Position numbers and translations under genes: made by a program
Origin: a virus
Virus record (IMG/VR): IMGVR_UViG_3300028844_006431
Span: 20,111-84,110 of that record
Length of the DNA: 64,000 nucleotides
Strand: one strand, 5' to 3'
In this document: piece by piece, positions 43,915 through 52,876 of the stretch
Numbering within the stretch: the first letter of the stretch is position 1
How the letters are laid out: every line of letters starts with the position of its first letter
The notes under the pieces: model-generated
What the model was told of the DNA's origin: nothing
Seen by the model: the letters and a program-made list of their open reading frames with translations, nothing else
Database searches by the model: none

Positions 43915-45012
43915 ATGTCAAAATTTTTCAAGAATTACGGTAAGATGATGGGAAATGAACTTGCGAGTATCGTAGGTGAAAAGGGAATGATTGGTGATTG
44001 TGAAGAGTTTCTTGATACAGGTTCTTATATGCTGAATGCAATCATGTCAGCAGATATCTTCAAAGGTATTCCGAAGAACAAAACGGTTGCGATTGCGTCT
44101 GATTCAGGTATCGGTAAGTCCTTCTTTTGTGTTTCGATTGCGAAAGAGTTTCAGAAAAATCATCCAGATGGCTATGTTGTCTACTATGAAACAGAGAATG
44201 CTTTCACAACAAAAATGTTTGAAGAAAGAGGTGTGGATACAAATCGTTTACTCTATGTGCCAATCGGTGTTGTTGAACAGTTTCGTCATGAAGCAACCAA
44301 GTTCGTCAAAGAATACAATGCGTTACCTGAAGAAGAACAAGTTCCTTTCATCATGATTCTTGATTCAATAGGTAATCTTTCAACTGAAAAAGAATATGAA
44401 GATGCCATTTCAGGTGCGAACAAAACAGATATGACAAAAGGCAGATTAGTCAAGTCAGCACTGAGAACATTGAAGATGGAGTTGTCAAAAGCAAACGCAC
44501 CTCTCATCATGACAAATCATGTCTACTCCGAAATCGGCAGCATGTATCCTCAAGAAGTGATGACAGGTGGTAAAGGTCCGTTATTCCTATCCGATGTTGT
44601 TCTCTTCTTATCAAAACGAAAAGACAAAGATGGTACTGTTCAAGTCGGTAACTTCATTACAGCCAGAGCCAGAAAGTCTCGGTTCACTCGAGAAAACTCT
44701 GTTGTTGAAATCTATCTAAACTTTAAAACAGGAATCAACAAGTATCATGGCTTGGTTCCATTTGCGATCAAAGCTGGTGTGTTTCAAAAAGTAGGCGCAA
44801 GATACACTGTGCCCGATGGTCGTAAGTTATACGAAAAACAAATCATGGCAGATCCTGGAGAATTCTTCACTCAAGAAGTTCTTGAGAAGATCAATGCAGT
44901 CATTCATGAAGAATTTTCTTATGGTGAATTTGATCCTGAACTTGAGAAAGATATCTATGAAGAACCTTTAGATGATTTGCATGAAGACCTTGTGGAGACA
45001 GAAAATGAATGA
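43915..45012 (+). CDS. uvsX: RecA-like recombinase UvsX, 365 aa
   Basis: Walker A is ASDSGIGKSFF (about residues 60-70), Walker B FIMILDSIGNLS, then a TNHVYSEIGSMY L2-type region and GGKGPLFLSDVVL. The N terminus (GDCEEFLDTGSYMLNAIMSA) is the usual UvsX opening. Length is near T4 UvsX (about 390). It performs strand exchange for recombination-dependent replication. It starts seven bases after the polymerase gene and overlaps the next ORF. Confidence 0.93.
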   Translation: MSKFFKNYGKMMGNELASIVGEKGMIGDCEEFLDTGSYMLNAIMSADIFKGIPKNKTVAIASDSGIGKSFFCVSIAKEFQKNHPDGYVVYYETENAFTTKMFEERGVDTNRLLYVPIGVVEQFRHEATKFVKEYNALPEEEQVPFIMILDSIGNLSTEKEYEDAISGANKTDMTKGRLVKSALRTLKMELSKANAPLIMTNHVYSEIGSMYPQEVMTGGKGPLFLSDVVLFLSKRKDKDGTVQVGNFITARARKSRFTRENSVVEIYLNFKTGINKYHGLVPFAIKAGVFQKVGARYTVPDGRKLYEKQIMADPGEFFTQEVLEKINAVIHEEFSYGEFDPELEKDIYEEPLDDLHEDLVETENE

Positions 45013-45430
45013 AAATCTAACGATTGATCCAGAGTTGCTTCGCAAAGAAGCAACTGTAGATGTAGACAAACTTGCTTATCAAGTTGTTCGTGATAATGAA
45101 GACAAGCGACTGAATGTTCATATTGGCAATGGCTATTTCAAAAATTTCTTTTTCAAAATCAATCATTTACGCTTGACTTATTTGACAGATGATGGTATGA
45201 TCAAGCCTGTAAGCTCATATGATGAAGTTGAAGAGAAAGATGTGACTCTTGATTTTGAATATGACCTAACATTTGTTCCGCCTGATTATGTAAATCAAGA
45301 TGATGATCAAGAAGAATTTGAACATGTTGTTCGAAATATTGTTATCGACGTATTGATGAATCGCCAAGAACTCTACACAATGGAGAATAATGAACACCAA
45401 ACTAATTCTGAATCAACTGATCAAGAATAA
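45005..45430 (+). CDS. Conserved hypothetical protein between uvsX and the helicase, 141 aa
   Basis: The start is placed at ATG 45005 (MNENLTIDPELLRKEATVDV), overlapping uvsX by eight bases. Residues 35-100 look like a beta-rich domain (RLNVHIGNGYFKNFFFKINH). The C terminus is acidic and overlaps the helicase gene by 41 bases. A protein of this size and acidity occupies the same slot in marine T4-like phages, by recollection. It could be a loader or mediator; that is inference. Confidence 0.65.
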   Translation: MNENLTIDPELLRKEATVDVDKLAYQVVRDNEDKRLNVHIGNGYFKNFFFKINHLRLTYLTDDGMIKPVSSYDEVEEKDVTLDFEYDLTFVPPDYVNQDDDQEEFEHVVRNIVIDVLMNRQELYTMENNEHQTNSESTDQE

Positions 45431-46742
45431 AAGTTATGTAAACAAGACGTTACCTTTTATCAAGAAAGAATACTTTGAAGATCCTCTGGATAAAGCAATT
45501 TTCAATTATATCAACACCTTCATTACAGAATACAATACTCTACCTTCTGATGATGTAATTGAATATTATGCTGGTCGTGATAACTCGCTTCGTGATGATG
45601 AACTCGAAGCGATGTCTGCGTTATGGAAAGAGGTCATGGATGTTGATACCGACAACATGACTGTTGATTGGCTCGTTGATATCACTGAAGAATGGTGTAA
45701 AGATCGAGCAATCTTTCTTGCTGTGAGTGAATCCATTTCAATCATCACAGATGAAAAGACAAAGAAAAGTAAAAATGAAATACCTGACCTACTCAAGGAA
45801 GCCCTCTCAGTATCCTTTGACACAAATGTAGGTCATGACTTTGTTCAAGATGCTTCTCTACGATATGATTATTACCACCGAAAAGAAGCTAAGATACCCT
45901 TTGACATTGAACTTCTGAACAAAATCACAAAAGGCGGCTTTACTCATGGCACATTGAATCTATTTCTTGGTGGTACAAACTCAGGTAAGACTTTGTTTAT
46001 GTGTCACTTAGCCGCCTCTTATCTTCAGCAAGGTTACAATGTTCTCTATATCACTCTTGAGATTGCTGAAGAATTGATTGCTCAAAGAATTGACGCCAAT
46101 CTAATGAACATGAAGATGGCAGATGTTTCAGGACTTACAAAGGATTCCTTTTTATCAAAGATTGACCGCATTCGTCAAAAGACAATTGGTGAACTTAAAA
46201 TCAAACAGTATCCTCCTGCTTCTGTGAACATCAATCATTTCCGAGCATTGCTGAATGAATTGAGTTTGAAAAAGAATTTTACACCTGACGTCATCATTGT
46301 TGACTATCTAGGTATTTGTTTGTCTGCTCGAGTCAAGTCTGCTGAGAATTCATATAATTATTACAAGTCAGTAGCAGAAGAAATTCGTGGTCTTGCAGTT
46401 GAGCGACAAATACCAATCATCAGCAATCATCAGTTCAATCGTTCAGGTCAATACAACACGGATGTTGACCTTGAAAACATTTCAGAATCTCATGGTATTT
46501 CAATGACAGCCGATTTCATGGCAGCAATTATTGTGACTGAAGAGTTTCTTGAGCAAAAGAAGGTAATGATTAAACAATTGAAGAGTCGCTATAATGATCC
46601 AAGCTATTATTCAAAGTTCATGATTGGTATGGATCGTGAAAAAATGCGCCTATATAATTTAGAAGAAGATGAAATTGTTCAGACAACTACTACAAGAAGT
46701 GATGTAGTTTCAAAACCTGTTTCAAAAATTGATTTCTCATAG
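45390..46742 (+). CDS. 41: Replicative DnaB-type helicase, T4 gp41-like, 450 aa
   Basis: An N-terminal helical domain (about 1-150) precedes a RecA-type core: Walker A LFLGGTNSGKT (about 191-201), TLEIAEELIAQRIDAN, Walker B DVIIVDYLGI, and SNHQFNRSG with SHGISMTADFMAAI, a DnaB/gp41 H4-like region. Length is close to T4 gp41 (475). It is the 5'-3' hexameric fork helicase that acts with the gp61-type primase at 51842. It overlaps the previous gene strongly, so co-translation is likely. Confidence 0.93.
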   Translation: MNTKLILNQLIKNKSYVNKTLPFIKKEYFEDPLDKAIFNYINTFITEYNTLPSDDVIEYYAGRDNSLRDDELEAMSALWKEVMDVDTDNMTVDWLVDITEEWCKDRAIFLAVSESISIITDEKTKKSKNEIPDLLKEALSVSFDTNVGHDFVQDASLRYDYYHRKEAKIPFDIELLNKITKGGFTHGTLNLFLGGTNSGKTLFMCHLAASYLQQGYNVLYITLEIAEELIAQRIDANLMNMKMADVSGLTKDSFLSKIDRIRQKTIGELKIKQYPPASVNINHFRALLNELSLKKNFTPDVIIVDYLGICLSARVKSAENSYNYYKSVAEEIRGLAVERQIPIISNHQFNRSGQYNTDVDLENISESHGISMTADFMAAIIVTEEFLEQKKVMIKQLKSRYNDPSYYSKFMIGMDREKMRLYNLEEDEIVQTTTTRSDVVSKPVSKIDFS

Positions 46743-46750
46743 GAGAATAT

Positions 46751-47332
46751 ATGTATTTTGTTGGACAACCAAAATTTAATTATGACCCTAAAAATCATGT
46801 AAAACGAGGTCAGAATTGGGATGATGCTACAAGTATGAATGAAGATTTAATTTCATACTGGAATGATACTGTACCAGAGGATGCTCTTGTATTTGTTCTT
46901 GGTGAATTTCAAGATTCAAAAAATCCAAACATGCCCGGTTATTCGTACAAGGATTTAGTCTCTCGTTTGAATGGAAGGCTCTGTCATGTCTATCATCGAA
47001 AAGATGCCGAGCGAGAACATTCTGAGTATACTGAGCTTTGTGTTCTTGACACAATGATTCAATATGACCGTAAAACAATTCATATAACTAATTTTTTAGA
47101 ACATATAAATAGAATAGAGTCAAATCTTGTAATTACCTCTTGTGGAAGATATCTCTTGAAAGAGAATAACAAGAGCATTCATTTTAGTATGCATGGCTCA
47201 ACAATTTTTCAAAATAATATCATCAATCCCATTTATAATGTAAATCTTGATGAATGGGATTATAAACCGGTCAGTATTTCTGAAATACTTTCCCGATACA
47301 GCCTTTATCTAAAGCACAATGAAGAGTTATAA
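46751..47332 (+). CDS. Metallophosphoesterase-like protein with lost catalytic residues, 193 aa
   Basis: The layout follows small phage calcineurin-type phosphoesterases: SMNEDLISYWNDTVPEDALVF, the LGEF strand, LNGRLCHVYHR, a C-terminal HGS, and the closing YNVNLDEWDYKPVSISEIL characteristic of the family. However, the metal-binding motifs are altered: the usual SDTHFGH is VGQPKFNY, GD is GE, GNHD is YHRKD, and HGH is HGS. It is therefore probably an inactive structural derivative. A GGAG ribosome site precedes ATG 46751. Confidence 0.6.
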   Translation: MYFVGQPKFNYDPKNHVKRGQNWDDATSMNEDLISYWNDTVPEDALVFVLGEFQDSKNPNMPGYSYKDLVSRLNGRLCHVYHRKDAEREHSEYTELCVLDTMIQYDRKTIHITNFLEHINRIESNLVITSCGRYLLKENNKSIHFSMHGSTIFQNNIINPIYNVNLDEWDYKPVSISEILSRYSLYLKHNEEL

Positions 47333-47936
47333 CCAATTTTTAATAGATCATTTTCTTTCTGAAAAAAAGAAAGAAAAGAAAGAAGATGATTTCGATCTTG
47401 AATCTCTTTTCGATGATGAGGAGGAAAATGAAGAAGAAGAGGACACTGAAAGTTCTTCTGAAGATTCTGATAAGGATATGGATTCAGAGGAAACTGAGGA
47501 GGATTCTTCGAGTGATAATGACACTGAAACTGATTCTATGGATACGGAAAACGATTCAGAAGGAGAAGGAGAAGAGTTAGAACCAGATGAAGATGACGAA
47601 AAGAAAAAAGATGATGATAAGCTTGACCCTGATGATGAAAAACAGGTAACTCGTTCGAAAGATGATATTGAAAAAAAGGCAATTAAAAATGTCACTAAAG
47701 ACACTGAAAACAATGACACGGATCAAGAAACAGATCCTGAAGATGTAGAAGATAAGATTGACGATGAGATTGAATATCTAGAGAAGGATAAAGAACGATC
47801 CGATAAACTTTCCTACAAAGATAAGAAAGAAGAAGAGGATCGTCAATCAAAAGAGAAAAAAGACAAGGAAGGAAATAAAACAAAAGTTGTCATCAATCCT
47901 AATATTACAGAACATATAAATCATTGGATAAGGTAA
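47319..47936 (+). CDS. Extremely acidic tagged protein, 205 aa
   Basis: The N terminus MKSYNQFLIDHFLSEKKK has the targeting-like motif and an LSE site (13-15). The rest is low-complexity Asp, Glu, Ser, Thr and Lys, with long acidic blocks from about residue 24 to 110 and mixed charge later. Such a protein is likely disordered. Packaged acidic proteins or a scaffold-like counter-ion role are possible. It overlaps the previous gene by 14 bases. The Ser-rich reading on the opposite strand is an artefact of this composition. Confidence 0.7.
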   Translation: MKSYNQFLIDHFLSEKKKEKKEDDFDLESLFDDEEENEEEEDTESSSEDSDKDMDSEETEEDSSSDNDTETDSMDTENDSEGEGEELEPDEDDEKKKDDDKLDPDDEKQVTRSKDDIEKKAIKNVTKDTENNDTDQETDPEDVEDKIDDEIEYLEKDKERSDKLSYKDKKEEEDRQSKEKKDKEGNKTKVVINPNITEHINHWIR

Positions 47937-47942
47937 AAGAAA

Positions 47943-49163
47943 ATGCCATCATCAAACGATAGAAAAATTTCACAATTACCACTTCTCACTGAGATCAAAG
48001 AGGATACAACCTTTCTTGTTGTAAGTGACGTAGGCACAACGCCTAAAAATGAAAGAATGTTTGCTAAAACTTTTTTCCAACAGATTCCCTCTTCTATATC
48101 AGTCGGTCAAGAACTTGATGGTAGAGATGTAACATTTAATTCCACTCTCAACGCAACAAATCGTTTTCATTTCGACAGCATAACAGGTGATGTTTCAATT
48201 GGACATAATCTGAATGTAGCAAACAACGTGTCGATTGAAAATGATCTGTACTGCTCGGGGAATGTATATTTCGATTCATTCACACCAAATTTTGCAAATC
48301 TTGAAATTGACGGAGATTTCTTGTGTGGTGGGCAAATAGGTGTTGGTAATACACTTACTGTATTGGGTGAAACAAATCTTCAACAACATGTTCATATTTG
48401 GAATGATGTTCATATTGACCAAGATTTATATGTGACAGAACTTTCAAGTCTTGATAAAATAAAGAATAATTATTTCGAAGGTTTACACGCAAATATTGTT
48501 CAAGCAAATATCACAACTCTTCAAGCTACACATCTTGAATCTTCAACAGCCAGTTTAAACAAATTACATGTAGAAACTTCTTATACTTCGAATGGTTCGA
48601 TTCAAATTCAAGGCAATTTGTGGGCACAAATCGGAACCTTTAGTGGTGTAAACATTACTCAAGATGCTACAGTAAATCGTGTGCTGTATACTAAAGACAT
48701 TGTATCCTCAACATTTGTTGATACACCATATGTTCATACTCAAAATGTAAAATCAATTCATGTTGAAACATATACTCTTGCTGCTACGAATCAACTCACA
48801 TCTCCTGTTGGTAACTTCACAAACCTTTTATCACAAAGTGTAACTTCATCAGCAGTTTCTACGGATGTAATCACTACAGAACACATCAAATCAAATACAA
48901 CAGACTTTGGTTATTTTTCAACTAAAGAATTTGATGCAAATAATATTACAGCAAATACGGTCACAACTGACCTTTCAGTTGCAGATTTGATGCAGACAAA
49001 AATTTATACAACTCGTCCTGATGGAAATTTATACCCTGAAGGAACTATGATTCTTTTCCATGATTCAAATGCAGATAATTTAACGCTTGAAGTTCTTTAT
49101 CGAAATACTAGCGGAACAAAACAATGGAAAACAGTCTATCTAGGAAATGTAGTTCCGATATAA
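47943..49163 (+). CDS. Tail-fibre-like beta-repeat virion protein, 406 aa
   Basis: The N terminus NDRKISQLPLLTEIKEDTTF and FLVVSDVGTTPKNERMFAKT is typical of phage fibre attachment sections. The body has repeats of about 15-20 residues with ID/IGxxLxV strand patterns (GDVSIGHNLNVANNVSIEND; LYCSGNVYFDS; IGVGNTLTVLGETNLQ), as in triple beta-helical fibres. It lies among replication genes rather than with the other fibres. A TATAAATC sequence (about 47912-47919) could be a degenerate late promoter. Confidence 0.75.
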   Translation: MPSSNDRKISQLPLLTEIKEDTTFLVVSDVGTTPKNERMFAKTFFQQIPSSISVGQELDGRDVTFNSTLNATNRFHFDSITGDVSIGHNLNVANNVSIENDLYCSGNVYFDSFTPNFANLEIDGDFLCGGQIGVGNTLTVLGETNLQQHVHIWNDVHIDQDLYVTELSSLDKIKNNYFEGLHANIVQANITTLQATHLESSTASLNKLHVETSYTSNGSIQIQGNLWAQIGTFSGVNITQDATVNRVLYTKDIVSSTFVDTPYVHTQNVKSIHVETYTLAATNQLTSPVGNFTNLLSQSVTSSAVSTDVITTEHIKSNTTDFGYFSTKEFDANNITANTVTTDLSVADLMQTKIYTTRPDGNLYPEGTMILFHDSNADNLTLEVLYRNTSGTKQWKTVYLGNVVPI

Positions 49164-49174
49164 CATGAAAATAT

Positions 49175-49567
49175 ATGCTTATAATAACTGAGGAAAATTT
49201 TTATCAGTTTGCGCTTTTTAGTTTAAAATCAAAATATTTATCAGAAGCAGAATTTAAGTCATTACTTAAACATATAACTTATATAAAAAGACTGCTAAAA
49301 AAATATAAAGATAATCCTAAAAATATCAACATAAATTTACTGATAAATCATTTTATCATTATATTCAATGAATTTGAAATGGAAATGGCAAACGTATTGT
49401 TGTTTTATCAAATTAATGAATTGTATTATCCTCAGTTAAAAACAGCTTTGGTAGTTTTGAATAAACTTAAAAATGATGAAACATTTGAATTTAATTATAA
49501 AAAAATTGAAGTTATAAAAATACAAAAAGATTTTGCTTTAGAACAAATTTTAAGAAAGATTATATAA
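49175..49567 (+). CDS. Conserved phage hypothetical protein, 130 aa
   Basis: MLIITEENFYQFALFSLKSK leads into INLLINHFIIIFNEFEMEMA-NVLLFYQI, a helical pattern I recall from small T4-like phage proteins of unknown role. The sequence is Lys/Ile/Asn-rich and has no signal peptide. It follows the fibre-like gene by 11 bases and abuts the next gene. Unknown function. Confidence 0.65.
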   Translation: MLIITEENFYQFALFSLKSKYLSEAEFKSLLKHITYIKRLLKKYKDNPKNININLLINHFIIIFNEFEMEMANVLLFYQINELYYPQLKTALVVLNKLKNDETFEFNYKKIEVIKIQKDFALEQILRKII

Positions 49568-50671
49568 ATGTCCTTTTCAAAATACAGTTTTCGAAATTTA
49601 CTTGACGAATTCACAAAAGTAGAAGAAGACAGTGATGGAGCGCCTTTAACTACAACGAGTGTTGGTTTACCTCAAACAGGTGATGATGCCTTTATTGGTA
49701 AAACTTATTCGAATCTTGAAGGTGCTACAAAAGGATATGCTTATGACCATTCTTCAAAGAAAAAGAAGAAATGGAAATTAGGTAAATCATTTATGGATCA
49801 TATACTGAAGAGAGGTAGTATTGCTGAAGAAGCTGAATCACCAATTGATTTTGCTCTTGAGATCAATGCGAAAAAATTAGGAGAACTTTTCGGTGAATCT
49901 GTATATGATTTTGGTTCAAAAAAGTATACTGTAAAATATTATCGTAAAGGTGAACAGTATGCTTTTGGTAAAATGTTCTTTGTAGGAAGTGAATCATTCG
50001 CAATGAGATTCAATAAAATCAAAGGGTCAAAAAACGAGGTAGACAGTATCTCCTTTTGGAGTAATTACTCTACAGAAATCATCAACGATGACCTGAATTT
50101 TAGCACAACGCCTGATTCTGATGTGGTCACAGAAGGTCTCAGTCTTGACAAGTGCTTTTTAATTGCGAAGCAGATTTATAAAAATCAAAAACCCAAACTT
50201 CTGAAAATCGAAAATATCAAAATCGAAAAGAAAGGAAAACCAGCAAACAAAGAATTTGAGAAAGAACTCAGCGCAAAAGGAAAAAGTGCAATTAGTTTTG
50301 CGGAATTACTTGACTTTGCCCAGGAAAACGGGTATAATGTAACTGAGCCCTCTGACGGTTCTCTGAACATCAACCTCGTAGTTCCGATGAAGATGGTCAA
50401 GAAAGAGCATGTGATTCCTCATGAAGTCGAATATCGCAAATCAATGGAGACTGATAAGTTTGTTGTTGATGGTAAGCTTCGATTGACATCTGTCAACATT
50501 CAAAACTTTGTCTCAAACACTCAATATGCGGAGGAGCTTCTTGAATTTTTCAGAAGTTTATTTAAAGACAATCTAATCAACAAGTTATCCTTTGAAGCAA
50601 TTGTGTTTGCTTCAAAGATTCGAGAAAGTAAACATCCAAATTGGTTGAAAATTTTAGTCCCGAAAGCCTAG
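49568..50671 (+). CDS. Tagged protein of unknown function, 367 aa
   Basis: The N terminus MSFSKYSFRNLLDEFTKVEE has a targeting-like pattern with an LDE site (12-14). Residues 70-80 are a Lys cluster (SSKKKKKWKLGKSF), the rest is mixed alpha/beta with a conserved-looking C terminus (FVSNTQYAEELLEFFRSLFK). No motif recognised. It starts one base after the previous stop, and is followed by the Nudix gene three bases later. A packaged protein is plausible. Confidence 0.7.
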   Translation: MSFSKYSFRNLLDEFTKVEEDSDGAPLTTTSVGLPQTGDDAFIGKTYSNLEGATKGYAYDHSSKKKKKWKLGKSFMDHILKRGSIAEEAESPIDFALEINAKKLGELFGESVYDFGSKKYTVKYYRKGEQYAFGKMFFVGSESFAMRFNKIKGSKNEVDSISFWSNYSTEIINDDLNFSTTPDSDVVTEGLSLDKCFLIAKQIYKNQKPKLLKIENIKIEKKGKPANKEFEKELSAKGKSAISFAELLDFAQENGYNVTEPSDGSLNINLVVPMKMVKKEHVIPHEVEYRKSMETDKFVVDGKLRLTSVNIQNFVSNTQYAEELLEFFRSLFKDNLINKLSFEAIVFASKIRESKHPNWLKILVPKA

Positions 50672-50674
50672 ATT

Positions 50675-51109
50675 ATGAAAAAAGTTAGTGCTGGTGTAGT
50701 GATTACGAATGGAAAAGTTGTTCTTGGTGTCAAATCTTATAAGTGGGATTTACCAAAAGGAGAGATTGAGCCAGGAGAAAAACCAATTGATGCTGCGGTC
50801 CGAGAAGTTGAAGAAGAAACAGGACTCAAGCTGAACAAAAAAGACCTAACAGAATTAGGATTTTTTGACTATACAAGAAACAAAGATTTATGGCTTTATT
50901 TGTATGTTCCTAAAGAATTACCAGACACTTCAAAGATGAAGTGTTCAACATACTTCAAAGATGAAGATGGTAATCAAACATTAGAAGTTGAGGGATATCG
51001 TTATATTAACTTTCGTTACTTAGAGCGGTTTTATTATCGTTCAATCGTAAAGGTTTTAAGGCAAGTTGAAGAACTTCCAGTTTTTACTCATTACTTTCAC
51101 GGAGACTAA
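50675..51109 (+). CDS. Nudix hydrolase, 144 aa
   Basis: A complete Nudix box spans residues 29-50: G29 with EIEPGE, then REVEEETG (43-50), matching Gx5Ex7REVxEExG. The N-terminal strand reads VSAGVVITNGKVVLGVKSYK. Nudix enzymes hydrolyse nucleoside diphosphates linked to other groups, such as oxidised dNTPs, ADP-ribose, NADH or capped RNA. The substrate is unknown. In this genome with NAD-related candidates, an ADP-ribose or NAD role is worth considering, as inference. Confidence 0.9.
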   Translation: MKKVSAGVVITNGKVVLGVKSYKWDLPKGEIEPGEKPIDAAVREVEEETGLKLNKKDLTELGFFDYTRNKDLWLYLYVPKELPDTSKMKCSTYFKDEDGNQTLEVEGYRYINFRYLERFYYRSIVKVLRQVEELPVFTHYFHGD

Positions 51110-51110
51110 G

Positions 51111-51491
51111 ATGAATCATTTTACTGCTTTATTGAATGTTCTCGAAGCTGTTGACTTTGATAAAAAAATGTCAAAAGCTTTTTTTGAAAACTATCTTCAC
51201 GAATACTTATCACTTTCACATACTCAAAAAGATCCTATTTCTGAGCAAGATTTTGACACGATGAAAGAAGTAGCAATTGCTTGTGGACTCCAACCTCAAG
51301 AGTTTGAATCAATTGTTAACGAAGCAGATGGAGATGAAAAGGATGATGAAAAAGAAGATAAATATGACAGACAGATAAACAATGTGGTTGAGCATCCACC
51401 GGGAGTATACGCATTCAATCATTTCTTGAATAAGTGGTACTCAGATCCAGACACCGAGCCAACCATTACAACACCAGGATATGCCCATTAA
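51111..51491 (+). CDS. Hypothetical protein, 126 aa
   Basis: ATG 51111 follows GGAGACTAAG, a good ribosome site; an upstream in-frame start would overlap the Nudix gene. MNHFTALLNVLEAVDFDKKM begins a helical domain to about residue 75. An acidic linker (DGDEKDDEKEDKYDR) and a C-terminal PGVYAFNHFLNKWYSDPD follow. It overlaps the next gene by 11 bases. Unknown function; it sits in the helicase-primase neighbourhood. Confidence 0.65.
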   Translation: MNHFTALLNVLEAVDFDKKMSKAFFENYLHEYLSLSHTQKDPISEQDFDTMKEVAIACGLQPQEFESIVNEADGDEKDDEKEDKYDRQINNVVEHPPGVYAFNHFLNKWYSDPDTEPTITTPGYAH

Positions 51492-51864
51492 GAAGAAAAT
51501 GGAATCAAAAGCTTTTCGGCAAATCAATGAAGATATTGCGAAACTAATCAATTCAAAACCTAAAGCGATTGTTTGCAAGAAGCCGAGAAAACTACCTGTA
51601 TTTGAAAGAGTAAATGATGATGTACCTTATCTAACTGAAGAGAAGTTAGAAGAAGCATACATGTCGAAAAATTTGTCACTCAAGACAAAGAAACTATTAG
51701 AATGGCTTGTTGTTCGTGAAAATGTTGAAATCGCAGAAAATTATTTTCAGAGCAACCGTGCTAAGTTCGAAGAAATTTCCTTCCTCCTTGAAACTGAAAA
51801 AGTTAACTTTACAACATTCATCAGGAAATTATTAGAAAAACATGAACAAGCGATCTCTAACTGA
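51481..51864 (+). CDS. Hypothetical basic protein upstream of the primase, 127 aa
   Basis: MPIKKKMESKAFRQINEDIA opens a Lys-rich helical protein with LTEEKLEEAYMSKNLSLKTK and a long C-terminal helix. The second in-frame ATG (51499) could be the true start. It overlaps both neighbours (11 and 23 bases). Not recognised. Position next to the primase suggests a replication accessory role, which is inference. Confidence 0.6.
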   Translation: MPIKKKMESKAFRQINEDIAKLINSKPKAIVCKKPRKLPVFERVNDDVPYLTEEKLEEAYMSKNLSLKTKKLLEWLVVRENVEIAENYFQSNRAKFEEISFLLETEKVNFTTFIRKLLEKHEQAISN

Positions 51865-52876
51865 GAACAAATCAATTCAAAAAGAGTTCATCTTTCGTCT
51901 ATCTAACTCACTTCGAAATTTTAAATGGAAAGCAAACGGAGCAAACTTCTCCTGTCCTGTTTGTGGTGATAGCCAAAGAAATGAAACAAAAGCCCGAGGT
52001 TATCTTTTTGAAAAAGAAAATCTCTATCAATATTTTTGTCACAATTGTTCTTTCAGTGCTAAATTCTCTTTCTTCTTAAAAACTATAAATCCTGTTTTAC
52101 ATACAGAATATCTAAAAGAACTATTTTTAGATTCTCGTCGAGAAGAAAAGATTATGAAGCCGCACAATCTTAAAGCAAAACCCATACCTTCTGATAACGT
52201 CAGTGCTTCAAAAATTGTTGATGCTCTTTCGATTGAGCAATTATCAAATTCACATGAAGCAAAGGCCTATGTTCTTCGTCGACAGATACCAGAGAAGTAT
52301 CATAAGAAATTATTTTATGTAGAAAACTTTGGTAACTGGGTTCGTCAGTATTATGATCCAAATTATGCTGGTGGTAACGATGAAAGAATCATTATACCTT
52401 TTTATAATGGTAGAAAAAAGCTTGTAGCCTTTCAAGGCAGAGCATTGTCAGGTAACACAAAACTTCGTTACATTACAATCAAGCTCAACGAAAAAGCTCC
52501 AAAGATTTTCAATTATGATCAAATTGACACTTCAAGAAAAATCTATATTGTTGAAGGTCCGATTGATGCGATGTTTCTACCAAATGCAATTGCAATTGCC
52601 GGTTCAGATGTTTCAAAAACTTTAGATAAACTTAACTTTGATTTTGTTTTTGTTGCTGACCGTGAACCTCGCAATCCTGAAATCATCAAAAAAATTGCGA
52701 ACATGATTGACCGCAAATATAAAGTTGCTCTGCTTCCTGATTCGATGCCGGGAAAAGATATAAATGAATATATACTAAATGGGTATACAGCATCTCAAAT
52801 TGTTTCAATGATTGATCGATTTACCTTTGAAGGACTTCAAGCAACCTTTCAACTCAAAATGTGGCAGAAGATATGA
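51842..52876 (+). CDS. 61: DNA primase, T4 gp61-like, 344 aa
   Basis: A zinc site is formed by CPVC (C38, C41) and CHNC (C66, C69). A TOPRIM domain follows with YIVEGPIDAMFLPNAIAIAG near residue 235 and FVFVADREPR as the DxD-type motif. PDSMPGKDINEYILNG resembles the C-terminal primase element. The length equals T4 gp61 (342). It makes RNA primers with the gp41-type helicase. The C-terminal residues overlap the next gene as ATGA. Confidence 0.93.
   Translation: MNKRSLTENKSIQKEFIFRLSNSLRNFKWKANGANFSCPVCGDSQRNETKARGYLFEKENLYQYFCHNCSFSAKFSFFLKTINPVLHTEYLKELFLDSRREEKIMKPHNLKAKPIPSDNVSASKIVDALSIEQLSNSHEAKAYVLRRQIPEKYHKKLFYVENFGNWVRQYYDPNYAGGNDERIIIPFYNGRKKLVAFQGRALSGNTKLRYITIKLNEKAPKIFNYDQIDTSRKIYIVEGPIDAMFLPNAIAIAGSDVSKTLDKLNFDFVFVADREPRNPEIIKKIANMIDRKYKVALLPDSMPGKDINEYILNGYTASQIVSMIDRFTFEGLQATFQLKMWQKI

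Noticed and set aside
47348-47719. 123-residue Ser-rich minus-strand ORF
   Set aside because: It is the antisense of the Asp/Glu-rich low-complexity gene at 47319; composition alone keeps the frame open.
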